64,000 bases of DNA, taken from positions 434,001 to 498,000 of the forward strand of contig DATMON010000004.1 in NCBI GenBank assembly GCA_035568175.1, read 5' to 3'. The position numbers were made by a program, and so were the translations under genes. How positions within the stretch are numbered: position 1 is the first letter of the stretch; every line of letters starts with the position of its first letter. The notes beneath the pieces were generated by a model. It worked only from the letters and a program-made list of their open reading frames with translations, searched no databases and was not told the origin of the DNA. Origin of the DNA: AV40 sp035568175 (lineage in GTDB: Bacteria > Verrucomicrobiota > Verrucomicrobiia > Chthoniobacterales > UBA10450). Below, one piece after another: positions 1-7,825 of this stretch.

Positions 1-1287
1 GAAGAGCGAGCTTGGCGTGATCAGATGAAAATACCAGAAAATCAGTGGCAAAGAACCGAGCCAGGCCGCCAGAGAAACCGAGCCGCCGCGGCAAATCCAT
101 TCGTAGCCGACTCCAATCATGCGTCGGAGGCTGCTGACCAGCCGCCGCGGCAGGAACGGATCAGGCGCGCCAATTGGTCGAAGCCATCCAGAAAGCGGAT
201 CGGCCAATAAAATGATTCCGCCCACGACCGCGAACGAAAGCTGAAATCCCGTGGAGAAGAGTTCGTTCGTGTTCCAGGAGAGAAGAAAAAATGCGGCCGC
301 GGCCAGACTGTTCAGCGCGAAGACTTTTCGTTCGAAGAAAAAGCCACCGAGCAGAATCGAGCTCATCACCGCGGCGCGAATGCTGGAAACATGCAGGCCT
401 GTCACCGCTGCATAAAAAAGTAACAACGGAACGATGAGTGCCGTCGCCCATTTCCGGGAAAGCCTTGCCATCATCGCCAGGATCCACAAAAGGCGCGCGA
501 CGATTCCGACGTGCAACCCGGCAACCGCGAACAGATGAAGCGTTCCTGTTTGCTGAAACGGTTCCTCGATATCTTCCGGCGTTTGATGGCGCAACCCCAG
601 AACCATGCCGCTCAGGAAATTTTGGACCTGCGGTGAATCGTCGAGTCCGCGACAAATCGCGCTCTGCATCCACGCACGCGATTTTTGCGCGGCTCGCAGA
701 ACCGGGTTTCGCGCGCCGCGTTTCAGTAAAGCGCCGTCTTCCGGATAGCGAACAAAGAGACTTCGCCTCACGTCCTGACGCGCGAGATAGGAACGCATAT
801 CGAACTCGCCCGGATTTCGAGGCGGCTCGATCGGCTCCGCTATTCCAAACATTTTCAGTTCGTCGCCAAATTCCGGATTGCCGTGCCAGCGCGCGAGCAA
901 CGTTGCATGAGTCGGCCTCGTTTTACCTTCGAACTCGAGTGATTGAAGCTTGAACAGAAACGTCGCGAATCCGTTCGGCGCTACTTTTGGCTCCGACGTC
1001 ACGAATCCGACCGCGCTCACGACGCGCGGCCGATCGCTCAGATCAGCTGCGAGTTGCAGGCCCGGCGTGTCGCCGGTTCGAAAATTGTGGAGCAAAAAGA
1101 AACCGGCGCCGACGAGAAAATATGTCGACGTAAGGTTTGGCCAGCAAAAGGACGCAATTGCCAGCAGAGTGAGCGCGATCGTACTGAGCCACCATCGAGA
1201 CGCTCCGATTGGAAGAAAATCCGCAATGATAATTCCAAGCCCCGCCATCAACGCCAGCCCGACAAATGGTTGTCGCGGTGTATTCAT
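1..1287 (-). CDS. comEC: ComEC/Rec2-family DNA-uptake channel protein, 3' end outside window
   Basis: ComEC forms the inner-membrane channel that passes single-stranded DNA into the cytoplasm during natural transformation. Reading leftwards from ATG at 1287, the frame stays open for 429 codons to the window edge, so only the N-terminal part is present. Hydrophobic segments lie near residues 8-25 and 35-65, followed by a soluble region resembling the DUF4131/OB-like domain. The competence domain begins near residue 205. Its hallmark FAVAGLHVGIV lies near residue 257 (family form LAVSGLHVG) and TGLHVSSIRAAVM near 296, followed by several membrane spans. The 3' end, including any metallo-beta-lactamase-like domain, lies outside. 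No strong ribosome binding site was seen. It is divergent from rarA. The family call is firm; whether the cell is competent is inference, though the dispersed decamer in this window makes it interesting. Confidence 0.9.
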   Translation of the reverse strand, partial: MNTPRQPFVGLALMAGLGIIIADFLPIGASRWWLSTIALTLLAIASFCWPNLTSTYFLVGAGFFLLHNFRTGDTPGLQLAADLSDRPRVVSAVGFVTSEPKVAPNGFATFLFKLQSLEFEGKTRPTHATLLARWHGNPEFGDELKMFGIAEPIEPPRNPGEFDMRSYLARQDVRRSLFVRYPEDGALLKRGARNPVLRAAQKSRAWMQSAICRGLDDSPQVQNFLSGMVLGLRHQTPEDIEEPFQQTGTLHLFAVAGLHVGIVARLLWILAMMARLSRKWATALIVPLLLFYAAVTGLHVSSIRAAVMSSILLGGFFFERKVFALNSLAAAAFFLLSWNTNELFSTGFQLSFAVVGGIILLADPLSGWLRPIGAPDPFLPRRLVSSLRRMIGVGYEWICRGGSVSLAAWLGSLPLIFWYFHLITPSSLF

Positions 1288-1349
1288 CGCAAGGGGAGAA
1301 CTCGTCCGTTACGTAATACGGCGTCTGGCGGGCAAAGTTCCCTAGTCGT

Positions 1350-1406
1350 TGTAGCCACGCGCCTGTGGCGCGTCGGACTGGATGGCCCATTGGGGGCGTG
1401 GCTACA
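1350..1406. repeat. REP-like palindromic element, copy A
   Basis: A 57-bp element in the comEC-rarA divergent intergenic region. It is bounded by perfect 11-bp inverted repeats, TGTAGCCACGC (1350-1360) and GCGTGGCTACA (1396-1406). Inside is a hairpin ACGCGCC-TGT-GGCGCGT directly after TGTAGCC, then a weaker second hairpin. The same architecture, with different stem sequences, recurs at 2151-2210 and 51462-51527. Confidence 0.7.
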
Positions 1407-1446
1407 CGCAGATGCACAATTCGTCGGCTCGTCGTATTTTCTATTC

Positions 1447-2685
1447 GTGCAGGATTTGTTTACCGAGGAAGACCGCGATTCTGTTAAGGGCAACCCGCCT
1501 GAGGCGGGCGCGCCGCTGGCGACGCGAATGCGGCCGCGGTCGCTCGATGAATTTGTCGGCCAGGAACATATTCTTGCGCCTGGAAAATTGCTGCGCCGCG
1601 CGATTGAAGCCGATCGTTTGCCCTCGGTGATTTTATCGGGGCCGCCCGGAACCGGAAAAACCACACTCGCTCACATCATCGCCGACATGACGCGCGCCAA
1701 GTTTGTGCGTTTAAGCGGCGTAGAAAGCAACGTCGCGGAAATGCGTCGCGTGATCGCGGGCGCGACCAATCGCACTCGCAGTTCTGGACAAAAGACGATT
1801 TTGTTCATCGACGAGATACATCACTTCAACAAAGCGCAGCAGGACATTCTCCTGCCCGATGTCGAAAGCGGAAACCTGCGACTGATCGGCGCGACCACTT
1901 ACAATCCGTTTTTCTACGTCAACAGTCCGCTCGTCTCGCGGTCACAAGTTTTCCAACTCGAACCGTTGCGTGTCGAGGAACTGGAAGAACTGATTGATCG
2001 CGCGCTGGTCGACAAGGAACGCGGACTTGGCAATTACAACGTGAAGATCGACAAAGATGCGAGAAAGCATCTGGCCAAGCTGAGCGACGGCGACGCGCGC
2101 AAATGTTTAAACGCGCTGGAGATTGGCGTCATGACCACGCCGCCTGAAACTGTAGCGGCGGTCTATGACCGCCAGCAGAAAAAGACCGGCGCTGACACGG
2201 CGTCGCTACAGCAGTCAGTGATTCATTTCACGATCGCGGTTGCGGAAGAAAGCATTCAGCAGAAAGCAATCGTGTACGATCGCGCTGGGGATGCGCATTA
2301 CGACACGATCAGCGCGTTTATCAAGAGCATGCGCGCGTCCGATGAGAAAGGCGCGATGTACTGGCTCGCGAAAATGCTACACGCCGGCGAAGACTTTCGT
2401 TTCATCGCGCGCCGGATCGTGATTTTTGCGAGCGAAGACGTTGGCCTGGCCGATCCAGAAGCGCTCCCGCTCGCAATCGCCACCCAGCAAGCGGTCGAAT
2501 TCGTCGGCTTGCCGGAAGCAAAGATTCCGCTCGGGCATGCGGTCGCGTACATGTGCCGCGCCAAAAAAAGCCGCGAAGCCTACGACGCGCTGAACGAAGC
2601 GACCGAAAAAATCGAAGCCGAACAAACCAAGCGCGTCCCCGAAAATCTCAAAAACAAACACTTTCCGGTGAATCCGGAGAAGTAA
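1447..2685 (+). CDS. rarA: Replication-associated recombination protein A (MgsA/RarA/WRNIP1 AAA+ ATPase)
   Basis: RarA is an AAA+ ATPase, related to clamp-loader subunits, that acts at stalled replication forks. Walker A GPPGTGKTT lies near residues 65-73 and Walker B LFIDEIHHF near 120, with an arginine-finger region and the C-terminal MgsA domain (ASEDVGLADPEA...) after it. The frame is open far upstream, but family similarity begins at QDLFTEED, so GTG 1447 was chosen (412 aa, close to family length); the ribosome binding site is weak. Two stretches look foreign: residues about 16-22 (GNPPEAG), encoded by a perfect hairpin CCCGCC-TGA-GGCGGG at 1494-1508, and about 20 residues at 2151-2210 encoded by a REP-like element. 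The gene converges with fabF, with 3 bp between stops. Confidence 0.9.
   Translation: MQDLFTEEDRDSVKGNPPEAGAPLATRMRPRSLDEFVGQEHILAPGKLLRRAIEADRLPSVILSGPPGTGKTTLAHIIADMTRAKFVRLSGVESNVAEMRRVIAGATNRTRSSGQKTILFIDEIHHFNKAQQDILLPDVESGNLRLIGATTYNPFFYVNSPLVSRSQVFQLEPLRVEELEELIDRALVDKERGLGNYNVKIDKDARKHLAKLSDGDARKCLNALEIGVMTTPPETVAAVYDRQQKKTGADTASLQQSVIHFTIAVAEESIQQKAIVYDRAGDAHYDTISAFIKSMRASDEKGAMYWLAKMLHAGEDFRFIARRIVIFASEDVGLADPEALPLAIATQQAVEFVGLPEAKIPLGHAVAYMCRAKKSREAYDALNEATEKIEAEQTKRVPENLKNKHFPVNPEK
2151..2210. repeat. REP-like palindromic element, copy B, in frame inside rarA
   Basis: A 60-bp element starting TGTAGCGGCG and ending CGTCGCTACA (9 of 10 bases match as inverted repeats). It contains a perfect hairpin GGCGGTC-TAT-GACCGCC followed by an imperfect one. 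It is exactly 20 codons long and keeps the rarA frame, encoding roughly VAAVYDRQQKKTGADTASLQ between LTTPPE-like and VIHFTIAVAEESIQQK segments that are adjacent, or nearly so, in the RarA family as I remember it. Confidence 0.7.
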
Positions 2686-2688
2686 CGC

Positions 2689-3936
2689 CTAATCTTTAAA
2701 CGCCGTTGCCACTAGAGTGGCGTTGTGGCCGCCGAAGCCGAAGGAGTTGTTCATGATTACGCGCACTTTCTTTTCCTTCGCTTTGTTGGCGGTGTAATCG
2801 AGGTCGCACTGCGGGTCGGGATTTTCGAGATTGATCGTCGGTGGAATCACGCCGTCGCGGATCGCTAGTGCGCAGGCCGCCATTTCCATTCCACCGGCCC
2901 CGCCTAACAAATGGCCGGTCATGGACTTGGTCGCGCTAATCGAAACTTTGGTCTGCTCGCCAAAAACCTTTTTGATCGCTTTTGTTTCGCTGATGTCGCC
3001 GAGACCGGTGGAAGTGGCGTGGGCGTTGATGTAATCGACGTCGCCGGGCGAGATCTTTGCGTGATCGAGCGCCAGTTGCATGGCGCGCGCGGCGCCGCTG
3101 CCGTCTTCCGGCGGCGCCGTCATGTGGTAAGCGTCCGCTGAAAGTCCGTAGCCGGTGAGCTCGCAATAGATCTTCGCGCCGCGCTTCTTTGCGTGTTCGA
3201 GCTCTTCGACAATGGCAATGCCCGCTCCTTCGCTGATGACGAAACCGTCACGGTCGCGATCAAAAGGGCGCGAGGCGCGCTCCGGTTCGTCGTTGCGCTT
3301 GCTCAGCGCTTTCATCGCGGAAAATCCAGCGAGACCGAGTTCAACGATTGCCGCTTCGGAACCGCCGGCGACAAAAATATCGGCGTCGCCGAACTTAATC
3401 ATGCGCCACGATTCGCCGATCGAGTTATTGGAAGTCGCGCAAGCGGTGACGATGCACATGTTGGGGCCGCGCAATCCGAACTCCATCGAGATGAGGCCGC
3501 TGGCCATGTTGCTGATTAGCATCGGAATGGTGAATGGTGACACGCGGCCCGGCCCTTTGTTCATCAACACGCTGAATTGGTCTTCGAGCGTTTTCAGTCC
3601 GCCGATGCCGCTGCTGACGATTACGCCGAAGCGGTCTTGATTGACGCGTTCGAGATCGATGCCGCTGTCCTGGATCGACATCTTGGAGGCGGCCATGGCC
3701 AGTTGAACGAAACGATCGGTGCGCCGGACGTCTTTGACGTTCTTAAAGAAATCCTTTGGATCGAAGTCGCGTACTTCACCGCCGATTTTGCAATCGTAGT
3801 TCGCGGTGTCGAAGGCTTGGATCCGGCCGATACCGCTTTTCCCTTCAACGAGATTTTTCCAAAACGTCTCGAGTTCGTTGCCTACGGGCGTGACAACACC
3901 GAGACCTGTAATGACGACTCTGCGATCGTTATTCAT
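2689..3936 (-). CDS. fabF: Beta-ketoacyl-ACP synthase II
   Basis: FabF catalyses decarboxylative Claisen condensation of malonyl-ACP with acyl-ACP in fatty-acid elongation, in the cytoplasm. The protein is 415 aa, the normal KAS II length. The nucleophile Cys166 sits in TACATSNN, with active-site His306 (NAHATSTG) and His342 (MTGHLLGGAGG) giving the Cys-His-His triad, and a typical C-terminal NNSFGFGGHNA. The start ATG at 3936 gives the classic N terminus RRVVITGLGVVTPVG. It is the last gene of a leftward run, 19 bp after guaB3, and converges with rarA. Confidence 0.97.
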   Translation of the reverse strand: MNNDRRVVITGLGVVTPVGNELETFWKNLVEGKSGIGRIQAFDTANYDCKIGGEVRDFDPKDFFKNVKDVRRTDRFVQLAMAASKMSIQDSGIDLERVNQDRFGVIVSSGIGGLKTLEDQFSVLMNKGPGRVSPFTIPMLISNMASGLISMEFGLRGPNMCIVTACATSNNSIGESWRMIKFGDADIFVAGGSEAAIVELGLAGFSAMKALSKRNDEPERASRPFDRDRDGFVISEGAGIAIVEELEHAKKRGAKIYCELTGYGLSADAYHMTAPPEDGSGAARAMQLALDHAKISPGDVDYINAHATSTGLGDISETKAIKKVFGEQTKVSISATKSMTGHLLGGAGGMEMAACALAIRDGVIPPTINLENPDPQCDLDYTANKAKEKKVRVIMNNSFGFGGHNATLVATAFKD

Positions 3937-3955
3937 GAAGATGAATTGCTAATCG

Positions 3956-5134
3956 TCAGCGCGTACCCATGCCGACACTTTGCACGGCCTGGAAAAGTTT
4001 CCCTTCAGTTTTGATCGATGGTGCGATGATGATCTCAGTCTGCTGAAACTCGGCGATATTTCGCGCGCCAACGTTGCCCATGCAAGTCGTGATCGCGCCG
4101 ACGAGATTCTGGCTTCCGTCATCAACTTCGGCGGGGCCGAAAAGAATCTGCTTGAGCGAGCCGGTGGTGCCGACCTTGATCCGCGTGCCGCGCGGGAGAT
4201 TCACGTGCGGCGTAGCCATGCCCCAATGATAACCGGCGCCCGGCGCTTCTTGAGAGCGAGCGAACGCGCTTCCGACCATGACTGCATCCGCGCCACAAGC
4301 GAGCGCTTTGCAAACGTCGCCGCCTTTGCTCATACCACCGTCGGTAATGATCGGAACATAGCGCGAAGTTTTTTTGAAGTAAGCGTCGCGCGCGGCGGCG
4401 CAATCGACGGTGGCGGTCACTTGCGGGACGCCCAGTCCAAGCACGCCGCGCGAAGTGCAAGCTGCTCCGGGACCGACACCGACTAGAACGCCGGCCGGTC
4501 CGCATTCCATGATTTCGAAAGTGACGTCATAACCGACGGTGTTGCCGACAATCACCGGTATGCGCATGTCACGGCAAAATTTTGTAAGGTCGAGCGATTT
4601 GTATTCGGTCGAAATGTGGCGAGCGGTTGAGACCGTGCTTTGCACGACATAGACATCGGCGCCCGCTTCCTGCGCGATGGGCCCAAACTCGGCGGCCCGT
4701 TGTGGAATGGAACTAACGCCGGCGATACCGCCTTCATCTTTGATTTGTTTCACGCGCGCCGCGATCAGATCGGGTTGGACCGGCTCCTGATAAATTCGCT
4801 GTAACAGCGAAGTGACTTCAGATTTGTCAGTGTCGACAACTTTCTGGAGAACTTCCTGCGGATTTTTGTAGCGCGTTTGCACACCTTCGAGATTCAACAC
4901 GGCCAAACCACCGAGTTTGCTCATGGCGACGGCGAAGCGAACATCGACAACTCCATCCATGGCGCTGGCCAGAATCGGGATTTTCAATTCAATCGGGTCG
5001 GCGTTTTTCCGCGGGAGACGAAACGCGATGTCCACTTCGTTCGGATTTATGGTGACGCGTCCGGGCACGAGCGCGATCTCGTCGAACCCGTAGGTCACGC
5101 GCGCTTTTCGATTTCGGCCAATCCACATTCCCAT
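3956..5134 (-). CDS. guaB3: GuaB3-type IMP dehydrogenase family protein (no CBS domains)
   Basis: This is a TIM-barrel protein of the IMP dehydrogenase/GMP reductase superfamily. Its 392 aa and the absence of a CBS pair match the GuaB3 subgroup rather than canonical GuaB (about 490 aa). The catalytic loop GPGAACTSR carries the nucleophile Cys226, and a glycine-rich phosphate-binding segment (ADAVMVGSAFA) follows. Members act, or are predicted to act, in guanine nucleotide synthesis by oxidising IMP to XMP; substrate cannot be proven from sequence. It starts 2 bp after the zinc-ribbon gene's stop and lies 19 bp before fabF, so co-transcription is likely. Confidence 0.85.
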   Translation of the reverse strand: MGMWIGRNRKARVTYGFDEIALVPGRVTINPNEVDIAFRLPRKNADPIELKIPILASAMDGVVDVRFAVAMSKLGGLAVLNLEGVQTRYKNPQEVLQKVVDTDKSEVTSLLQRIYQEPVQPDLIAARVKQIKDEGGIAGVSSIPQRAAEFGPIAQEAGADVYVVQSTVSTARHISTEYKSLDLTKFCRDMRIPVIVGNTVGYDVTFEIMECGPAGVLVGVGPGAACTSRGVLGLGVPQVTATVDCAAARDAYFKKTSRYVPIITDGGMSKGGDVCKALACGADAVMVGSAFARSQEAPGAGYHWGMATPHVNLPRGTRIKVGTTGSLKQILFGPAEVDDGSQNLVGAITTCMGNVGARNIAEFQQTEIIIAPSIKTEGKLFQAVQSVGMGTR

Positions 5135-5136
5135 AA

Positions 5137-5376
5137 TTAAATCTGCTCCAATCTAAATCTTTCGTTTAAACTACCGCAACGCGGACAGCGTGGGAGTAAG
5201 GTCGCCGTTCGATCTTCAAACTCGAACGCGCAAATCACGCAACGTAACCGGTAGCGCAATGCGCGCCGCTCACGCCGGCGCCGGTTCCACTCACCTACTA
5301 TCCAGAGAAGGAAAATCGTGGCAAGGGAAAGGAGCAGATAAAGTGTGACCAGCGCGGCGAGGCTGACTCGAATCAC
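5137..5376 (-). CDS. Small membrane protein with C-terminal zinc ribbon
   Basis: A 79-aa protein beginning at GTG 5376, chosen because that codon overlaps the TonB-like gene's stop as GTGA, suggesting translational coupling. One hydrophobic span covers about residues 4-25, then an Arg-rich stretch (NRRRRERRALRYR), then CVIC...CPRC, a two-knuckle zinc ribbon of the Cys-x2-Cys type. By topology the ribbon should be cytoplasmic. I do not recognise a named family. It follows the exbB-exbD-tonB-like genes and precedes guaB3. Confidence 0.65.
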   Translation of the reverse strand: MIRVSLAALVTLYLLLSLATIFLLWIVGEWNRRRRERRALRYRLRCVICAFEFEDRTATLLPRCPRCGSLNERFRLEQI

Positions 5377-6146
5377 GGCGTGGTCGGGGTCGGTTTTGCG
5401 CCCGGCTCCACGATATCGTTTCCCCACTCGACCGTGGCGATTCCCCACTCGAGCGAGTCGCCGGCGGACGTCGATCTAGGTGGGAAACGGCAAAGCGCCA
5501 GATGCGCCCTCGCCTGTTCGTCCAAAGCCGCGTCACCGGACGAAGTTAAACTGAAACAATAGAGGATTGCGCCCCCCGCATCGACCGCGATCCGGAATTG
5601 CGCATTTTGCGGCGGCTCGCGAGTGGAGCTTTTGAAATTTGTCGAAACAAATTTTGGCGGACCGAGCGGATCCAGCTCGTTTGAAAAATTTACTTTGGTT
5701 GGCACTACTCCTATCGATTTCGATCGCGCTCGAAGTGGAGCTGGAACCGGACCGGGTGGTTGTGCGCTGGGAACACGAAGATCGACAGTCAACGGCGGAG
5801 CCTGTTGCAAAGCAGGTTCACGCGCGAAATAAGAAGGAATGTGCTGAACCTTTCCCAAAAGATAGCGTTTGGCCTCAGGCGCTTTCCGGGTCGTTGACGC
5901 GAGCGCCGGATCCTCAGCATCGATCCAGCGAAGCAGCGTGGCCCCTTGTTCGGAATTTGCGCTGATCAAATTCACACGCTGCGGCGCAGGGGTAAGCGAA
6001 ACGGTTGGAGGATAGACAATTTGGAAAAGATAGAAACCCGCCGCATGCGACGCGAGCGACGCGACGAGAAAACCAATGATCGCGAGATTGCGGCCGCGCG
6101 GTGCTTCCCAGTTAAAAAGCAACGGAGTCGTCGTCGCAGTGTTCAT
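5373..6146 (-). CDS. TonB-like energy-transducer protein
   Basis: A 257-aa protein with a short cytoplasmic N terminus, one membrane span (about residues 19-41), a proline-rich periplasmic stretch (about 95-150) and a C-terminal domain (about 170-250) with TonB C-terminal features: FRIAVDAGGAILYC, then ALDEQARAHLALCRF. TonB proteins carry proton-motive energy from ExbB-ExbD to outer-membrane receptors. It lies directly after exbD (ATGA overlap at 6143-6146), which supports the role. The C-terminal domain is divergent, so a TolA-like or specialised function is possible. Confidence 0.75.
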   Translation of the reverse strand: MNTATTTPLLFNWEAPRGRNLAIIGFLVASLASHAAGFYLFQIVYPPTVSLTPAPQRVNLISANSEQGATLLRWIDAEDPALASTTRKAPEAKRYLLGKVQHIPSYFAREPALQQAPPLTVDLRVPSAQPPGPVPAPLRARSKSIGVVPTKVNFSNELDPLGPPKFVSTNFKSSTREPPQNAQFRIAVDAGGAILYCFSLTSSGDAALDEQARAHLALCRFPPRSTSAGDSLEWGIATVEWGNDIVEPGAKPTPTTP

Positions 6147-6547
6147 TTCGGAGAAGCGCCGGCAAGTGAAACGGATGAAATTCCGTGTTCGAGCGCGGCA
6201 TTGGTCACAGCGACGACCAGCTCATAAGGCGTCTGGCGGTCAGCCTTGATAATAAGGGAGCGATTCTCGTGTTTAGCCGCATCGAGCAAGGGCCCGAGCC
6301 GTTCGAGCGAGATTTTTTGGTCTCGAAAATAAATCGCCGGGACCGCGCCGCCGGTAATGCTGATGATTTGCTGGTTCTGCTGCGCGCCGAGCAGGAAAGG
6401 AGAGGCCGGCGCCGAGACCGCGATCCCCGGTTGCAAAACAAAATTCGAGCTTAGAAGCAGAAAAAAGATGAGGAGAAAGACCACGTCGATGAGTGGAAAC
6501 ACGACCAGCCAGCCGAAATTGTATTCCTTTGTCCGGCTCAGCTTCAT
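6143..6547 (-). CDS. exbD: ExbD/TolR-family biopolymer transport protein
   Basis: A 134-aa protein with the ExbD/TolR plan: a short N terminus, one membrane helix (about residues 13-36) containing the conserved proton-path Asp in PLIDVVFLLIFF, and a periplasmic domain ending with the usual SLIIKADRQTPYELVV...A. It works with ExbB (next gene upstream, 65 bp away) as the proton-driven motor for the TonB-like protein, whose ATG overlaps its stop. Confidence 0.92.
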   Translation of the reverse strand: MKLSRTKEYNFGWLVVFPLIDVVFLLIFFLLLSSNFVLQPGIAVSAPASPFLLGAQQNQQIISITGGAVPAIYFRDQKISLERLGPLLDAAKHENRSLIIKADRQTPYELVVAVTNAALEHGISSVSLAGASPK

Positions 6548-6612
6548 CTGTTCATGATTGTCGACCCAACCGATTGGTCCGCCACAGCGAATCCGTCCTT
6601 TGGCGGATCGAT

Positions 6613-7296
6613 CTAACGATCGCGATGAGCTTCCCGCGCACCCGTCAGTTTTTCGGGCGATTGCTGAAAGCTGATGATGCCGGTGAGCGCTTCGCTGTCC
6701 TTCAACATGTGCACGATCTCGATGCCGGCGCGTTCCATTTCGTGAAGCATCGTGTTCACGCGGGACGAAAGATAACTATAAGCGACGAACGTTGGAGCGG
6801 CGACGACAAGGCCCGCCGCGGTGGTCAGCAAACTCTTGTAAACGCCGCCGGAAAGTTCCGTGACAGTGGCGTAGCCGCCGTGAGAAGCAATCGTTCCAAA
6901 GGCATCGATCATTCCGGCAACGGTTCCGAGCAGACCGAGTAAGGGCGCCAGAAAAGCCAGCGTTGCCAAAACACCAAGAAAACGTTCGAGCTTCGGCACC
7001 TCCAGTTGCCCAGCTTCCTGAACGATTTCGCGCAGCTCCGATCTTGACATGTCGTGCCGCAAAAGCGCGGCATGAATAACCCGCGCGACCGGACCTGGGG
7101 TACCGGCTGATTCGTGCAAAGCCTCGGCGAAGTTGCGCCGCTGGACCAAATTCGAAAGTCCTTTTAGAAATTCGCCGACGTGAATGGTAGCGCGATGGAG
7201 ATAGAAAAAGCGCTCCAGGAAGACCGCGATGGCGATAATGCTGCAGGCCAGAATCGGCCACATGAGCAACCCGCCCTTCTGAATGTAGTCAATCAT
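6613..7296 (-). CDS. exbB: ExbB/TolQ-family proton channel protein
   Basis: A 227-aa three-helix MotA/TolQ/ExbB protein. Membrane segments lie near residues 10-30, 108-130 (LGVLATLAFLAPLLGLLGTVAGMI) and 155-178 (YKSLLTTAAGLVVAAPTFVAY), matching the family signature. The frame opens at 7335, but ATG 7296 was chosen because AAGAAGG lies a suitable distance upstream and MIDYIQKGG is a normal family start. It heads the operon exbB-exbD-tonB-like-zinc ribbon-guaB3-fabF. A transposon-like element now lies about 55 bp upstream, so its native promoter region may be altered. Confidence 0.92.
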   Translation of the reverse strand: MIDYIQKGGLLMWPILACSIIAIAVFLERFFYLHRATIHVGEFLKGLSNLVQRRNFAEALHESAGTPGPVARVIHAALLRHDMSRSELREIVQEAGQLEVPKLERFLGVLATLAFLAPLLGLLGTVAGMIDAFGTIASHGGYATVTELSGGVYKSLLTTAAGLVVAAPTFVAYSYLSSRVNTMLHEMERAGIEIVHMLKDSEALTGIISFQQSPEKLTGAREAHRDR

Positions 7297-7350
7297 CGGG
7301 GCAACCTTCTTAGCCCCTTTTACCGGCGGAGGCAAGCCGCCCTAATTCCC

Positions 7351-7816
7351 GGTAGTGTCCTAATTTGGGGCTGGCTTTGTGCATAGCGGGCCTCACCCTT
7401 CCAAGATCGACGCTCTCCTAAAGCGCATTAAATCCCGTTTAGCGGTCTCAAAATTCTGTGTGGTTTTCGAGAATGAATTGGAGCGGGTGTGGCCCAAGGC
7501 AAAGGCAGAGTCTGGCGGACGAGAGACGGCAATTGAGGCGTTCGCCAAAGTAAACAATCTATGCGTCGTAATTCACGACCCCGGAATTAGCGTGACTTTC
7601 AGAAAGTTGAACGGGCCTTCGCAGCAATCGCCACTTTGACGGGGCTCTCTGACGAATCAACGGGCGGGATTTCAAGAACGGTTGTGCATTGCGGCTCACC
7701 GTCTTCAGTGAATGACCAAGCTTAGCAGCGTTTCGCTTTAGGATGTCCGTCCAAGTCGAACGTTTCGACAACCCCATCCCCACGCTGGATTGAGCGATTC
7801 AAATTAGGACACTACC
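7351..7816. mobile_element. 466-bp MITE-like element with perfect 17-bp terminal inverted repeats
   Basis: The left end GGTAGTGTCCTAATTTG (7351-7367) is the exact reverse complement of the right end (7800-7816). TAATTCCC directly flanks both ends (7343-7350 and 7817-7824), an 8-bp target-site duplication. The interior has no transposase-sized frame, only short ones (86 aa on +, 74 aa on -), so the element is probably non-autonomous or an internally deleted insertion sequence. It sits between exbB and the gene ending at 7826. An 8-bp duplication with GG-starting ends would suit several families, IS1595 among them, but the parent cannot be named from this sequence. Confidence 0.85.
7379..7639 (+). 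CDS. Small ORF inside the MITE-like element, function unknown
   Basis: An 86-aa frame from GTG 7379, lying wholly between the terminal repeats. The composition is protein-like (FCVVFENELERVWPKAKAE, then a hydrophobic VNNLCVVIHDPG segment), but no domain is recognised and there is no clear ribosome binding site. It may be a remnant or passenger ORF. Confidence 0.25.
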   Translation: MHSGPHPSKIDALLKRIKSRLAVSKFCVVFENELERVWPKAKAESGGRETAIEAFAKVNNLCVVIHDPGISVTFRKLNGPSQQSPL

Positions 7817-7825
7817 TAATTCCCA

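Noticed and set aside
161..673. 170-codon minus-strand frame
   Set aside because: It is an out-of-frame shadow of comEC; the comEC frame itself is open with recognisable motifs.
943..1446. Open frame extending rarA about 168 codons upstream
   Set aside because: It overlaps comEC on the other strand, has no similarity to RarA, and includes the REP-like element; family similarity starts at about 1447.
3577..4014. Plus-strand frames of 100-170 codons opposite fabF and guaB3
   Set aside because: Antisense shadows typical of this base composition; the minus-strand genes have full catalytic motifs.
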